Shown one piece after another: positions 46,322 through 54,351 of a stretch of 54,494 nt of DNA (position 1 is its first letter; each line of letters begins with the position of its first letter). The stretch is from an uncultured Enterococcus sp. (GTDB lineage Bacteria > Bacillota > Bacilli > Lactobacillales > Enterococcaceae): assembly GCF_913775425.1 (NCBI RefSeq), contig NZ_CAJYIS010000038.1, positions 1-54,494 on the forward strand. The letters are read 5' to 3'. Made by a program: the position numbers and the translations under genes. A model generated the notes under the pieces. That model did no database searches and was not told where the DNA came from. It saw nothing but the letters and a program-made list of their open reading frames with translations.

Positions 46322-46324
46322 GAT

Positions 46325-46356
46325 AACTGAGGTGCAGACATGCACCTCAGTTTTTT
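46325..46356 (+). terminator. Terminator of the small-protein gene
   Basis: A perfect 12-bp stem, AACTGAGGTGCA / TGCACCTCAGTT, with a GACA loop and a run of six T residues. Confidence 0.9.
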
Positions 46357-46374
46357 AGGTATAGGAGTGTATCA

Positions 46375-46899
46375 ATGGAAAAAAGCAGTACATTAACCCA
46401 AACACAAAAAGAGCACTTTATGCAAGAAGCTTTGTTAGAAGCTAAAAAAGCACAACAACTACATGAGGTGCCAATCGGAGCCGTCGTCGTTTTAGATCAA
46501 GAAGTCATTGGTCGGGGACACAACTTGCGAGAAACGACACAAAATGCCACGATGCATGCAGAAATGATCGCGATCGCACAAGCTTGTGAAGCGGTCGGGA
46601 GCTGGCGTTTAGAAAAAGCGCAGTTATTTGTGACACTAGAACCTTGTCCAATGTGTGCTGGTGCAACGATGCTGGCTCGAGTAGAAGAGATCTATTTTGG
46701 CGCATTTGATCCTAAAGGCGGTGCTAGTGGTAGTTTATTAAATTTATCGATAGACGAACGGTTCAATCACTGGAGCTATGTGGAAGCAGGGATTTTAGGT
46801 GAAACGTGTAGTGCATTATTGACTGACTTTTTTCGAGAATTACGGCAACGTAAAAAAAAGCTAAAAAAGACTAGTAATTCGACAGAGCTTCCGTTATAA
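46375..46899 (+). CDS. tadA: tRNA-specific adenosine deaminase
   Basis: 174 residues. It deaminates adenosine 34 of tRNA-Arg(ACG) to inosine. Zinc ligands and catalytic Glu are in HAEMIAIAQA and PCPMCAGAT. A basic tail (RQRKKKLKKT) extends past the core. ATAGGAGTG precedes ATG. The SRP RNA gene follows at once and its likely -10 box overlaps this stop codon, the usual tadA-SRP RNA neighbourhood in Firmicutes. Confidence 0.95.
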   Translation: MEKSSTLTQTQKEHFMQEALLEAKKAQQLHEVPIGAVVVLDQEVIGRGHNLRETTQNATMHAEMIAIAQACEAVGSWRLEKAQLFVTLEPCPMCAGATMLARVEEIYFGAFDPKGGASGSLLNLSIDERFNHWSYVEAGILGETCSALLTDFFRELRQRKKKLKKTSNSTELPL

Positions 46900-46904
46900 T
46901 AAGT

Positions 46905-46998
46905 AGTGCCGAAAGGCTAGGACAATGGAGGCCTTGTGAATTGTGTCAGGTCTGGAAGGAAGCAGCACTAAGCAGGTGTCTTCATGTGTCTGATTACA
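46905..46998 (+). ncRNA. ffs: Small bacterial signal recognition particle RNA
   Basis: The diagnostic apical domain TGTCAGGTCTGGAAGGAAGC, continuing AGCACTAAG, is present: the GGAA tetraloop with the symmetric and asymmetric internal loops that bind Ffh. Outer pairs GGACA/TGTC and CCTTG/CAGG extend the stem. Upstream TATAAT (46895-46900) is an ideal -10 box overlapping the tadA stop. The exact ends are uncertain by several bases. The short form, without an Alu domain, is as expected for enterococci. Confidence 0.93.
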
Positions 46999-47005
46999 TA
47001 ACGAA

Positions 47006-47043
47006 AAACTGGGAGCAATCATCCGATTGTTCTCAGTTTTTTT
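47006..47043 (+). terminator. Terminator downstream of the SRP RNA
   Basis: AAACTGGGAGCAATC / GATTGTTCTCAGTTT form a 15-bp stem (one G-T pair near the middle) with an ATCC loop and at least seven T residues. Confidence 0.88.
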
Positions 47044-47112
47044 ATTCTTTTGACTTTGCGAGGAACATGTGACAAAATTTAGGCAGTATGAATTAGAAAG
47101 TAGGCGAAGAAC

Positions 47113-48495
47113 ATGCCTGATAAATTAAGGATTATCCACACCAATGATCTTCATTCTCACTTTGAGAATTGGCCTAAAATAAAACGATTCATTCAAAAAA
47201 AACAAGAAACACAAGCAAACGAAGCCGTTTTGACAGTTGACTTAGGTGATTTTTTAGATCGGTGGCACCCTTTAACCGAAGCGACTGATGGAAAAGCCAA
47301 TATTGAGTTGATGAATGAGATACACTATGATGCGATCACTTTGGGAAATAATGAGGGAATTGGCAATAGTCACGATGTGTTAGATCATTTATACGATCAA
47401 GCTAATTTTCCAGTCGTATTAGCAAATTTGATCGATCAGCAGACAAAAAAACGACCAAGTTGGGTCAAACCTTATTTGATGATCTCAACGAATATTGGGA
47501 TCACTGTTGGTGTAATCGGGGTGACTGCGCCGTTTCCATTGACGTATCAGCCAAATGGTTGGGACGTACTTGATCCAATCGAAACATTGAGAAAATGTAT
47601 TCCCGAAATTTCAGAACAAGCTGACTATGTTGTGTTATTGAGTCATTTAGGGATTGAAGCAGATGATCAGATTGCACACGAATTTGAGCAAATCGATCTG
47701 ATTTTGGGTTCTCATACCCATCACTTATTTAAAGAAGGAAAAAAGATCAAACAGACACAACTAGCCGCGGCAGGAAAATTTGGCTATTATGTAGGTGAAG
47801 TTGAGGTCACATTTGCTGATAACAAGCAAAAATTATCTTCTAAGGCGACCACGTTTTTAACGGAATCACTTGTAGAACAATCAGAAGATCAAATCCAGAT
47901 CAACTCTTGGTTTGACCAAGGCGTTCAATTGCTTGAACAAGAGGTGGTTGCTGATTTACCGTTTCCATTAACTCGTGAAAAAGGCGAGCATCTCATTTAT
48001 CCATATGCACTACAAGCAATGGCACAGCGTGGTGATACGGCGATCAGTTTAGTCAATTCAGGGTTGTTTTTGGACGATTTACCTCAAGGATTGATTACAA
48101 AAGCTGACCTTCACCGCATTTTGCCTCATCCAATGCGTTTGATTCGTGTCACATTAAGCGGAAGTGATGTGGTCCGTCTTGTCCGTGAAATCGAGAAAAA
48201 TCGTTTGTTTTTAAAACACTATCCAATCAAAGGTATGGGCTTTCGTGGCAAACTGTTTGGTGAGGTTCACTATTTAGGGCTCGATTATGATGCGAATACA
48301 CAAGAAGTATCGATCGATCAACACCCAATCGATCCTAATAAACGTTATACACTGACTACGGTAGATCATTTTATGTTCATTCCGTTTTTTCCAACGATTG
48401 AATTGGCAGGTGAAGTGACCTTTTTATTCCCTGAATTTTTACGTACTGTAGTTGCCAATGGGTTATCGTGCTATTTTCCAATCGACAAAAGCTAA
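47113..48495 (+). CDS. Metallophosphatase/5'-nucleotidase, YunD-like
   Basis: 460 residues. Calcineurin-like metallophosphatase domain (about 1-235): IHTNDLHSHFENW, DLGDF, LGNNEG, LLSHLGIEADDQIA and GSHTHH give the two-metal site. A C-terminal 5'-nucleotidase domain follows (about 275-455). There is no signal peptide, unlike exported nucleotidases, so it is cytoplasmic as for YunD. It acts on nucleoside or sugar-nucleotide phosphates; the exact substrate is uncertain. It is the first gene of a yunD-yutD-yutF-membrane protein run with short gaps. Confidence 0.88.
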   Translation: MPDKLRIIHTNDLHSHFENWPKIKRFIQKKQETQANEAVLTVDLGDFLDRWHPLTEATDGKANIELMNEIHYDAITLGNNEGIGNSHDVLDHLYDQANFPVVLANLIDQQTKKRPSWVKPYLMISTNIGITVGVIGVTAPFPLTYQPNGWDVLDPIETLRKCIPEISEQADYVVLLSHLGIEADDQIAHEFEQIDLILGSHTHHLFKEGKKIKQTQLAAAGKFGYYVGEVEVTFADNKQKLSSKATTFLTESLVEQSEDQIQINSWFDQGVQLLEQEVVADLPFPLTREKGEHLIYPYALQAMAQRGDTAISLVNSGLFLDDLPQGLITKADLHRILPHPMRLIRVTLSGSDVVRLVREIEKNRLFLKHYPIKGMGFRGKLFGEVHYLGLDYDANTQEVSIDQHPIDPNKRYTLTTVDHFMFIPFFPTIELAGEVTFLFPEFLRTVVANGLSCYFPIDKS

Positions 48496-48507
48496 AGAGG
48501 TGAGAGA

Positions 48508-49095
48508 ATGTCAGAAGAAAATCAATTAACAGAAGAATTAACAGCGATTTTAGAAGAAATTGTTGAAGAGCCAGTTGAAGAACAAAAAACAGCTAAAGGA
48601 ACGACCTTTGAACGTGTCAATGAAACGGATATTTTACTATCCGGCAGATTATATCGCGTCGTAGTTGATTACCGTGAAGCATTTGATTTAGAAAAAGCAG
48701 CCAATCGTTATAGTGAAGTGCTATCGCGATATGATTTTATCGTCGGAGATTGGGGATATGACCAATTGCGCTTAAAAGGCTTTTTCGACACAAACAATAA
48801 GCGGGCACTTCCAGATCAACGAATCGATACACTAGAAGATTATTTGTATGAATATTGTAATTTTGGTTGCGCCTATTTTGTGTTAGAGCGAGTTGGCCAT
48901 CGCAAACATAAAACCAATACGAAAAAAACAAAGAAAAAACAAACAAAAAATCAAGCGCATGTTGCTGAAAAAAAAGGTCCTGTCAAAAAAACAACAAAAA
49001 CCAAAACGACGACTAAGGCGCAAGTGAGAACGAAAACAACGACATCTGAAAAAACGAATACGAAAAAATTTACGATTCGAAAAAGAGAGGAGTAG
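48508..49095 (+). CDS. YutD-like protein with long basic tail
   Basis: 195 residues. The middle part (about 30-130) is the YutD/DUF1027 core, with YRVVVDYREAFD, YDFIVGDWGYDQLRLKGF and YCNFGCAYFVLERVGHR. From about 131 to the end the chain is almost only Lys, Thr, Arg and Asn in low-complexity runs, a disordered, highly basic tail not needed for the core. Such tails usually bind nucleic acid. The function of YutD is unknown. The start ATG follows AGAGGTGAG, 12 bases after yunD; yutF begins 3 bases after its stop. Confidence 0.87.
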   Translation: MSEENQLTEELTAILEEIVEEPVEEQKTAKGTTFERVNETDILLSGRLYRVVVDYREAFDLEKAANRYSEVLSRYDFIVGDWGYDQLRLKGFFDTNNKRALPDQRIDTLEDYLYEYCNFGCAYFVLERVGHRKHKTNTKKTKKKQTKNQAHVAEKKGPVKKTTKTKTTTKAQVRTKTTTSEKTNTKKFTIRKREE

Positions 49096-49098
49096 CAT

Positions 49099-49863
49099 AT
49101 GCGATATAAAGGATATTTAATCGATTTAGATGGGACGATTTATTTAGGGAAAGAGCCGATTTCAGCTGGCAAGCGATTTATTGAACGGTTGCAAGCAACG
49201 AATACGCCATTTTTATTTGTCACAAACAATACAACCAAAACTCCAGAAACTGTTGCAGCCCGATTAGCAAATGAATTTGATATCCACGTAGCGAGTGATT
49301 TGGTTTATACTGCAACTTTAGCGACGATTGATTTTATGAACGAACAAGACAAACCTAAAACAGCATACGTTATTGGAGAATCTGGTTTAAAAGAAGCGAT
49401 TATAAAAGCCGGATATGCAATAGAAGAAAAGACCCCTTCTTTTGTTGTCGTCGGATTAGACGCGCAAGTGACGTATGCTCAACTAGCTACTGCTGTATTG
49501 GCGATCCAAAATGGGGCAGTCTTCATTGGAACCAATCCTGATAAAAATATTCCGACTGAACAAGGCTTAATGCCAGGAGCAGGCGCATTGATTTCATTTG
49601 TAGAAACGGCGACACAAACCAAACCGATCTTTATTGGAAAACCAGAAGCCATCATTATGGAAAAAGCTTTGGCTCGATTAGGCTGTCTCCCAAGTGAAGC
49701 TTTGATGGTAGGCGATAATTATGAAACCGATATTCGAGCAGGTTTAGACAATGGAGTGGACACGTTGCTTGTTTTATCTGGATTCACACCAAAAGCAGCT
49801 GTGCCAACCTTGCCTTTAGCACCTACCTATGTAATGGATTCATTAGACGAGTGGAACGTGTGA
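49099..49863 (+). CDS. HAD-family phosphatase, YutF/NagD-like
   Basis: 254 residues, HAD superfamily with a C2 cap. Motif I is [11 protein letters not shown] (nucleophile Asp and Asp+2), motif II is FVTNNTT, Lys in IGKPEA, and motif [10 protein letters not shown]. It matches the Gram-positive NagD/YutF subfamily (p-nitrophenyl phosphatase, TIGR01457), a broad sugar or nucleotide phosphatase. AGGAGTAGC precedes ATG. Its TGA overlaps the ATG of the next gene. Confidence 0.9.
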   Translation: MRYKGYLIDLDGTIYLGKEPISAGKRFIERLQATNTPFLFVTNNTTKTPETVAARLANEFDIHVASDLVYTATLATIDFMNEQDKPKTAYVIGESGLKEAIIKAGYAIEEKTPSFVVVGLDAQVTYAQLATAVLAIQNGAVFIGTNPDKNIPTEQGLMPGAGALISFVETATQTKPIFIGKPEAIIMEKALARLGCLPSEALMVGDNYETDIRAGLDNGVDTLLVLSGFTPKAAVPTLPLAPTYVMDSLDEWNV

Positions 49864-50495
49864 TGAAACGTGTAGTACGGTTTTTTCAGTGGGTTTCCTT
49901 GTATTTGACGTTGGTATCGACTGCGATTTTAATTACGATCAATAGCACATGGTTGTATCGAATCACAATCGACCGTGAACACTTGACGACTGTCACGACA
50001 CTCTCTAAAGCTGAATTGCTTCAAGAGTATCATCAGTTGTTGGCCTATCTCAATTTCCCATGGGTACGCACCCTGTCGCTTGCTTCTTTTCCAATGTCTG
50101 AAAGTGGCTTGCAACATTTTGTTGATGTGAAGCAACTCTTTTTTGTGAATCATCTTGTATTTATTATCACGCTTGTTCCGACGTTTTGGTTTGTTTATCA
50201 GTTGGTTCGAACGCGTTCCGAATGGCAGTTTATCCGCCCCATGCAAGTTGCGATGGTGATTCCTTTTGTCATTGCTTGTTTGATGATTGCGGGATTTGAT
50301 CGCTTTTTTATTACGTTTCATGAACTATTGTTTCGTAATGCCGATTGGGTCTTTGATCCAAGAACCGATCCGATTATCAATGTATTACCAGAGACCTTCT
50401 TTTTTGCTTGTTTTGTCTTATTTTTCGTTTGTTTAGAAGGGTTCTTTTTACTCTTTTATCTTTTTGGACGCTGGTCAGTACAGCGAAAACGTTAA
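49863..50495 (+). CDS. TIGR01906-family integral membrane protein
   Basis: 210 residues, four predicted transmembrane helices (near 8-30, 100-120, 130-155 and 180-203). An extracellular loop includes NFPWVRTLSLASFPMSESGLQHFVDVK, split here for reference only as HFVDVK near 85, the conserved block of the TIGR01906 family. Function unknown. The start ATG overlaps the yutF stop (TGATG); a GTG 12 bases earlier is possible. It is the last gene of the yunD run and followed by repeat R5. Confidence 0.8.
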   Translation: MKRVVRFFQWVSLYLTLVSTAILITINSTWLYRITIDREHLTTVTTLSKAELLQEYHQLLAYLNFPWVRTLSLASFPMSESGLQHFVDVKQLFFVNHLVFIITLVPTFWFVYQLVRTRSEWQFIRPMQVAMVIPFVIACLMIAGFDRFFITFHELLFRNADWVFDPRTDPIINVLPETFFFACFVLFFVCLEGFFLLFYLFGRWSVQRKR

Positions 50496-50499
50496 AATA

Positions 50500-50600
50500 G
50501 GGTGTAGCAAAAGTTGGCATCCCTTTAAAAATTAAAAATAAGCCGAGTTATTACTGAAAAATGTGAAAACATTCTCGATAATGATTCGGCTTGTTTTTTT
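50500..50600 (+). repeat. Dispersed palindromic repeat, copy R5 (diverged)
   Basis: Left flank AGGGTGTAGCAAAAGTTGG... leads to a core palindrome at 50537-50594 with arms AATAAGCCGAGTTATTA / TAATGATTCGGCTTGTT, with one mismatch and G-T pairs, and inner AATG/CATT. It has no second GTGACAG hairpin. It sits between convergent genes (the TIGR01906-family gene and pgpA), with T-runs outside the palindrome on both strands. Confidence 0.75.
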
Positions 50601-50615
50601 GAACTGCTTGCTTTT

Positions 50616-51101
50616 TTACGGCTGCTGATGGGCTAATCGACTAGCAGCAGCTGCGGCAATCGCGCCTACGATATCGTCTAAAAAGGTGTGGACATGTGGT
50701 TGTGTATGATCGTTTAGTTTTGCTAGAATACCAGGTTTGACTTTATCGATGTAGCCATAGTTGGTAAAACCAATCGATCCATAGACATTCACGATGGCAA
50801 AAGCTAAAATTTCATCGATACCATATAGCCCTTCATCTTGCGCGATGATATCTTGTAAAGGAGCCATCAATTGTTTGTTTTCAGCGAAGATATCAAGTTG
50901 GATTCCTGTTAAGATGGCATTTTGGACTTCACGTTTACTCAAAACAGCATCTACGCTTAACATGCACATTTCTAAGGATAGATCATTAATATAAGCTTCT
51001 TGTAAAAAGAAAACGAGTTCAGCGATATCTTTGACGTGGACACCGCGTTCGATTAATAATGCTCTGGCTTTTTCTTCTAATTGACTTTGGGTGATGGTCA
51101 T
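50616..51101 (-). CDS. pgpA: Phosphatidylglycerophosphatase A (YutG)
   Basis: 161 residues. It removes phosphate from phosphatidylglycerophosphate to give phosphatidylglycerol at the membrane. Visible blocks are EILAFAIVNVYGSIGFTNYG, LAKLNDHTQPHVHTFLDDIVGA with the paired aspartates, and AAAAASRLAH at the C-terminus. It lacks strong hydrophobic helices, as Gram-positive YutG proteins do. The ATG at 51101 follows GAGAGG by 9 bases; an upstream in-frame extension has no ribosome site. Gene order with yutD, yutF and yuzB supports the name. Confidence 0.87.
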   Translation of the reverse strand: MTITQSQLEEKARALLIERGVHVKDIAELVFFLQEAYINDLSLEMCMLSVDAVLSKREVQNAILTGIQLDIFAENKQLMAPLQDIIAQDEGLYGIDEILAFAIVNVYGSIGFTNYGYIDKVKPGILAKLNDHTQPHVHTFLDDIVGAIAAAAASRLAHQQP

Positions 51102-51187
51102 TTGTCTCATCCTCTCAAATTTTCGAATCTTTCTTTTCTTCATGGTATACTACTTTTGAAAAACCTTCAAAGAATTGTGGTGAAAAA

Positions 51188-51430
51188 ATGTTACCTTTAG
51201 TAGAATTTTGTGAATCAAATATAAATCAGGGCAATCATTTAGCTGTGGAGGCATTAGAGTTAAGAGATGATGTTGAAGTAATGACGTATGGTTGTATGAG
51301 CGAATGCAGTATTTGTGCACAAGTCTTTTTTTGTATGTTCGAAGGCGAACGGATCAGTGCGGCAACACCTGCAGCGTTATTAGAAAAAATAGAGCAAGCA
51401 ATTGTTGAATGGCATGCAGAATTTTTATAA
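51188..51430 (+). CDS. DUF1450 protein, YuzB-like
   Basis: 80 residues. A cysteine pattern (Cys8 in VEFCESN, then GCMSECSICAQVFFCMFEG) resembles a thioredoxin-like ferredoxin fold that could hold a metal or a disulfide. YuzB is conserved in Firmicutes near yumC, but its function is unknown. The ribosome site before ATG is weak. It is divergent from pgpA with an 86-base gap. Confidence 0.87.
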   Translation: MLPLVEFCESNINQGNHLAVEALELRDDVEVMTYGCMSECSICAQVFFCMFEGERISAATPAALLEKIEQAIVEWHAEFL

Positions 51431-51436
51431 CACAAT

Positions 51437-51600
51437 AGAGGGCGTGAGAGAAGTCTGTCACATCCTCTAAAAAAAGATAATTGTTGTTCCAGAAAAGACT
51501 CTTTAAAAAAATAAGCCGAATCATTACCGAAATAGGTGGACTATTATCGAAAATGATTCGGCTTATTTCTCGGAGCTATTTACTTTTACTGCAGCCTAAT
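51437..51600 (+). repeat. Dispersed palindromic repeat, copy R6 (reordered)
   Basis: It begins with the hairpin AGAGGGCGTGAGAGA / CTGTCACATCCTCT (51437-51468). GTTGTTCCAGAA follows, then the core palindrome at 51510-51567 with arms AATAAGCCGAATCATT / AATGATTCGGCTTATT and an inner AATAG/CTATT stem. The hairpin order is opposite to R2 and R4, as if the cassette were inverted or had recombined. It lies between convergent yuzB and the reductase gene and can terminate both. Confidence 0.75.
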
Positions 51601-51604
51601 TATT

Positions 51605-52582
51605 TTATTTTTGAAATAAACTTGTACTGTGCATTGGCTGCGTTCGATTTTTAGGGTCGATATAATGTAACGCATTATTGACAGCAGTAGGTGCTTCACC
51701 AAAGCCAGTGGCAATTAATTTCACTTTTCCGTCATATATGGATACATCACCACAAGCATATACACCGGGAAGTGATGTTTGCATATCAGAAGAGACCGTG
51801 ATTCCTTGGCGTGTACTATTCATGCCCCAGTTTTTGACATTTAACGAAGAACTAAAACCGTAGTTTACGATCAAATGATCGACTTCAAGTGCAATCGTTT
51901 CGTCACCTTTGACCTCTGAAAGTCCAATCGATTCCAACCGACGATTTCCCGATACGCTTTCTAAAATGTATGGTGTAAGCAGATGGACGTTAGACTTCAT
52001 CAGTTGGGAAACACTATGTTCATGCGCACGAAATTCTTTTCGACGATGGATCAGATAGACGGAAGCTGCGATCGGTTCCAACATTAATGCCCAATCGATC
52101 GCTGAATCGCCACCACCGGCAATCGCCACTTTTTTTCCAGCATATTTCATGATATCTGGGACATAATAATCGATCCCTAGATTTTCAAAGTCTTCGGCAT
52201 GAGGTAAACTTAGTTTTCGAGGTTGGAAAGAACCGTTACCTAAAGCCAAAATGACTGCTTTTGAATAGTGTGTCGTTTTATTCGTTGTAATTTCGATATA
52301 GTCTTCCTCTTTAGTAAGTTGAAGGACTTCTTCTTCTAGACAATACGTTTGATTGAACGTTTGGAGTTGTTTTTCTAAATTTTGCACTAATTCGCCAGCT
52401 TTGACTTTGGGAAATCCAGGAATATCATAAATATATTTTTCTGGATAAAGTGTCGCAAGCTGCCCTCCTAGTTGAGGTAATGTATCGATAATTTTTGTTT
52501 TTGCATTTCGCATTCCAGCATAAAATGCAGCAAACATGCCGACAGGTCCAGCACCAACGATTGTTAAATCGTAAATTTCCAT
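51605..52582 (-). CDS. Ferredoxin--NADP(+) reductase (YumC type)
   Basis: 325 residues, thioredoxin-reductase-like flavoprotein. The FAD site is GAGPVGMFAAFYAG, the NADPH site is AIAGGGDSAIDWAL, and the second FAD block is GVYACGDVSIYDG. It lacks the redox CxxC of thioredoxin reductase, which is the YumC hallmark. It shuttles electrons between NADPH and ferredoxin or flavodoxin in the cytoplasm. The start is ATG at 52582; AAAGGAG lies 13 bases upstream, rather far, and an in-frame TTG at 52594 is too close to it. Confidence 0.9.
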   Translation of the reverse strand: MEIYDLTIVGAGPVGMFAAFYAGMRNAKTKIIDTLPQLGGQLATLYPEKYIYDIPGFPKVKAGELVQNLEKQLQTFNQTYCLEEEVLQLTKEEDYIEITTNKTTHYSKAVILALGNGSFQPRKLSLPHAEDFENLGIDYYVPDIMKYAGKKVAIAGGGDSAIDWALMLEPIAASVYLIHRRKEFRAHEHSVSQLMKSNVHLLTPYILESVSGNRRLESIGLSEVKGDETIALEVDHLIVNYGFSSSLNVKNWGMNSTRQGITVSSDMQTSLPGVYACGDVSIYDGKVKLIATGFGEAPTAVNNALHYIDPKNRTQPMHSTSLFQK

Positions 52583-52704
52583 AAAATGGATCAAACTCCT
52601 TTCAGTTACAATAATTGGATTATAACAAAGAATTTCATTAGTGGCATTTTTTTCGTTTTCTGATATGATAGAAGCATATTTGAAATTTCAAGGAGGCAAC
52701 AATT

Positions 52705-53292
52705 TTGGCACAATTCCCACAGTTACATTTAGCAGAACAAACTGGACCAAAAGCTACAGTTCATACAAACAAAGGAGATATTACGATTCAACTATTTCCT
52801 GAACTTGCACCAAAAACGGTAAAAAACTTTATTGAGTTAGCAAAGAAAGGATTTTATGATGGCGTTATTTTCCATCGTGTTATTCCTGATTTTATGATTC
52901 AAGGTGGCGATCCAACTGGAACAGGTATGGGTGGCGAGAGTATTTATGGTGAAAAATTTGAAGATGAGTTTACACCAGAACTATTTAACTTGCGCGGGGC
53001 GTTATCAATGGCAAACGCAGGACCAAATACAAATGGTAGCCAATTCTTTGTTGTTAGCAACAAATCTGTTCCTTCAAATATGATGAGTCAAATGGAAAAT
53101 GCTGGATATCCAGCTGAAGTAGTTGAAGCTTACCAAAATGGTGGTACACCTTGGTTAGATTTCCGTCATACTGTATTTGGCCATGTGATCGACGGTATGG
53201 ATACTGTTGAAGCAATCGAAGGCGTTCAGCGTGGCCCTCAAGATCGTCCAGTCTACGATGTGGTGATCGAAGGCATAGAAATCAGCGAGTAA
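52705..53292 (+). CDS. ppiB: Peptidyl-prolyl cis-trans isomerase, cyclophilin
   Basis: 195 residues, one cyclophilin domain. The active-site blocks are [19 protein letters not shown] with the catalytic Arg, NGSQFFV, and [12 protein letters not shown]. No signal peptide, so it acts in the cytoplasm in protein folding. The start is TTG at 52705 with AAGGAGG 9 bases before. TATGAT just upstream (about 52663-52668) with an extended TG is a likely -10 box. Confidence 0.94.
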   Translation: MAQFPQLHLAEQTGPKATVHTNKGDITIQLFPELAPKTVKNFIELAKKGFYDGVIFHRVIPDFMIQGGDPTGTGMGGESIYGEKFEDEFTPELFNLRGALSMANAGPNTNGSQFFVVSNKSVPSNMMSQMENAGYPAEVVEAYQNGGTPWLDFRHTVFGHVIDGMDTVEAIEGVQRGPQDRPVYDVVIEGIEISE

Positions 53293-53325
53293 TCTAAAGT
53301 ATTTTCTTAATTGAGAAAGTAAACG

Positions 53326-53357
53326 TCAAATTTTCATCGACGTTTACTTTTTTTTTT
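53326..53357 (+). terminator. Terminator of ppiB
   Basis: AAAGTAAACGTC / GACGTTTACTTT, a 12-bp stem, is followed by a T-run of at least seven. Confidence 0.85.
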
Positions 53358-53399
53358 CATATTATGCGGTATAATATAAAACGATAACGAGGTGAGACG

Positions 53400-53765
53400 A
53401 TGACATATAAAATTGGTCAAGTTGTTAATGGGAAAATAACTGGAATTCAGCCTTATGGTGCATTTGTGGCATTAGATGATCAAACGCAAGGGTTGATTCA
53501 TGTTTCAGAGATTCAATCAGGATTTACTAAAAACATTCACGAAGTATTACAAGTTGGAGACGAAGTAAGAGTACAAGTGATTGATATTGATTTTTATACA
53601 AAAAAAATCAGCTTATCAAGACGGACGTTAGAAGAGCAATTCGTACAAGTGCTGAATCGTCGCAAACGATACTTTACCAATAAAAATAAAAAAATTGGAT
53701 TTTACTCAATCGAGATGACTTTGCCAATCTGGATTGACGAAGCATTAGAAATGTTAGAAGAATAG
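53400..53765 (+). CDS. S1-domain RNA-binding protein (CvfD/YugI-like)
   Basis: 121 residues. A single S1 domain (about 1-78, with IGQVVNGKITGIQPYGAFVA and GLIHVSEI, ending KKISLSRRT) and a short basic tail. Relatives called CvfD, YugI or GSP13 bind RNA or ribosomes and adjust expression under stress; binding here is assumed from the fold. AGGTGAGACG precedes ATG. Located between ppiB and a Nudix-like gene, about 0.5 kb before the rRNA promoters. Confidence 0.85.
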   Translation: MTYKIGQVVNGKITGIQPYGAFVALDDQTQGLIHVSEIQSGFTKNIHEVLQVGDEVRVQVIDIDFYTKKISLSRRTLEEQFVQVLNRRKRYFTNKNKKIGFYSIEMTLPIWIDEALEMLEE

Positions 53766-53795
53766 GAACTAAACCGTAGAGATGGAGTGGATTAG

Positions 53796-54158
53796 ATGTC
53801 AGAAAAAATTATTGCCGGTACCATTATGTTAACAATGTCCGATGGAACGAAAAAATTTTTAGTCAATAAATGTCAAAATGAACAACATTTAGTTTCCGCA
53901 ATTGCCCAGCCAGAAAAGACTGGACTTGCAAGTATCTTAGAACGGTTAAAACAAGAAGTTCAATTGGATGTTACGCATTTAGCCCTATTAGAATTAACTA
54001 ATGGTGTAATCAAAGGACAAAGCGTACCCTTATTTGTATTTGAAGCAACACAAGAACACGTTGACATGCAATTACCGCTTGATTATGTTTGGGAAGATTT
54101 CAAACATTTTCAACGTATCGTACAAAAATTTAATATTGAAGGTATGCCTTCTTTTTGA
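53796..54158 (+). CDS. Nudix-like protein of unknown function
   Basis: 120 residues, small and soluble. The segment TGLASILERLKQEVQLDV (about 42-59) is laid out like a Nudix box (a glycine and hydrophobic start, then R-E-x-x-E-E-x-G-hydrophobic), but the key Glu-Glu pair and glycine are not conserved: the line reads LERLKQEVQL. A degenerate, probably catalytically inactive Nudix fold is the best guess. I do not recognise a named family. ATG is preceded by GGAGTGG. It is the last gene before the rRNA operon leader. Confidence 0.7.
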   Translation: MSEKIIAGTIMLTMSDGTKKFLVNKCQNEQHLVSAIAQPEKTGLASILERLKQEVQLDVTHLALLELTNGVIKGQSVPLFVFEATQEHVDMQLPLDYVWEDFKHFQRIVQKFNIEGMPSF

Positions 54159-54240
54159 TAGATAACCTATCAAGAAAAAGAATAACAATTGGAAACTAAC
54201 TGAGGAACCATTTTTTATTCTATGAAAACGAAAAAAACTA

Positions 54241-54269
54241 TTGACGCATCATATAAAAGTTGATATGAT
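54241..54269 (+). promoter_or_regulatory. rRNA operon promoter P1
   Basis: TTGACG (54241-54246) and TATGAT (54264-54269) have the standard 17-base spacer; the upstream stretch GAAAACGAAAAAAACTA may act as an A-rich UP element. Confidence 0.8.
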
Positions 54270-54322
54270 AATCAAGTCGTTAAGATAGTGTAATTTAATT
54301 TTTCAAAAAAATTAAAAAAGAC

Positions 54323-54351
54323 TTGACATAATATAACAGCTTATGTTAAAT
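54323..54351 (+). promoter_or_regulatory. rRNA operon promoter P2
   Basis: A consensus TTGACA (54323-54328) has TTAAAT 17 bases on (or TAAATT at 18). It is preceded by an A/T-rich run (TTTTTCAAAAAAATTAAAAA). Tandem promoters are usual for rRNA operons. Confidence 0.75.

Noticed and set aside
48900-49080. Frameshift or chimeric end of yutD because of its unusual composition
   Set aside because: The frame stays open to a stop just before a well-placed yutF start, and low-complexity basic tails are known on otherwise normal proteins.
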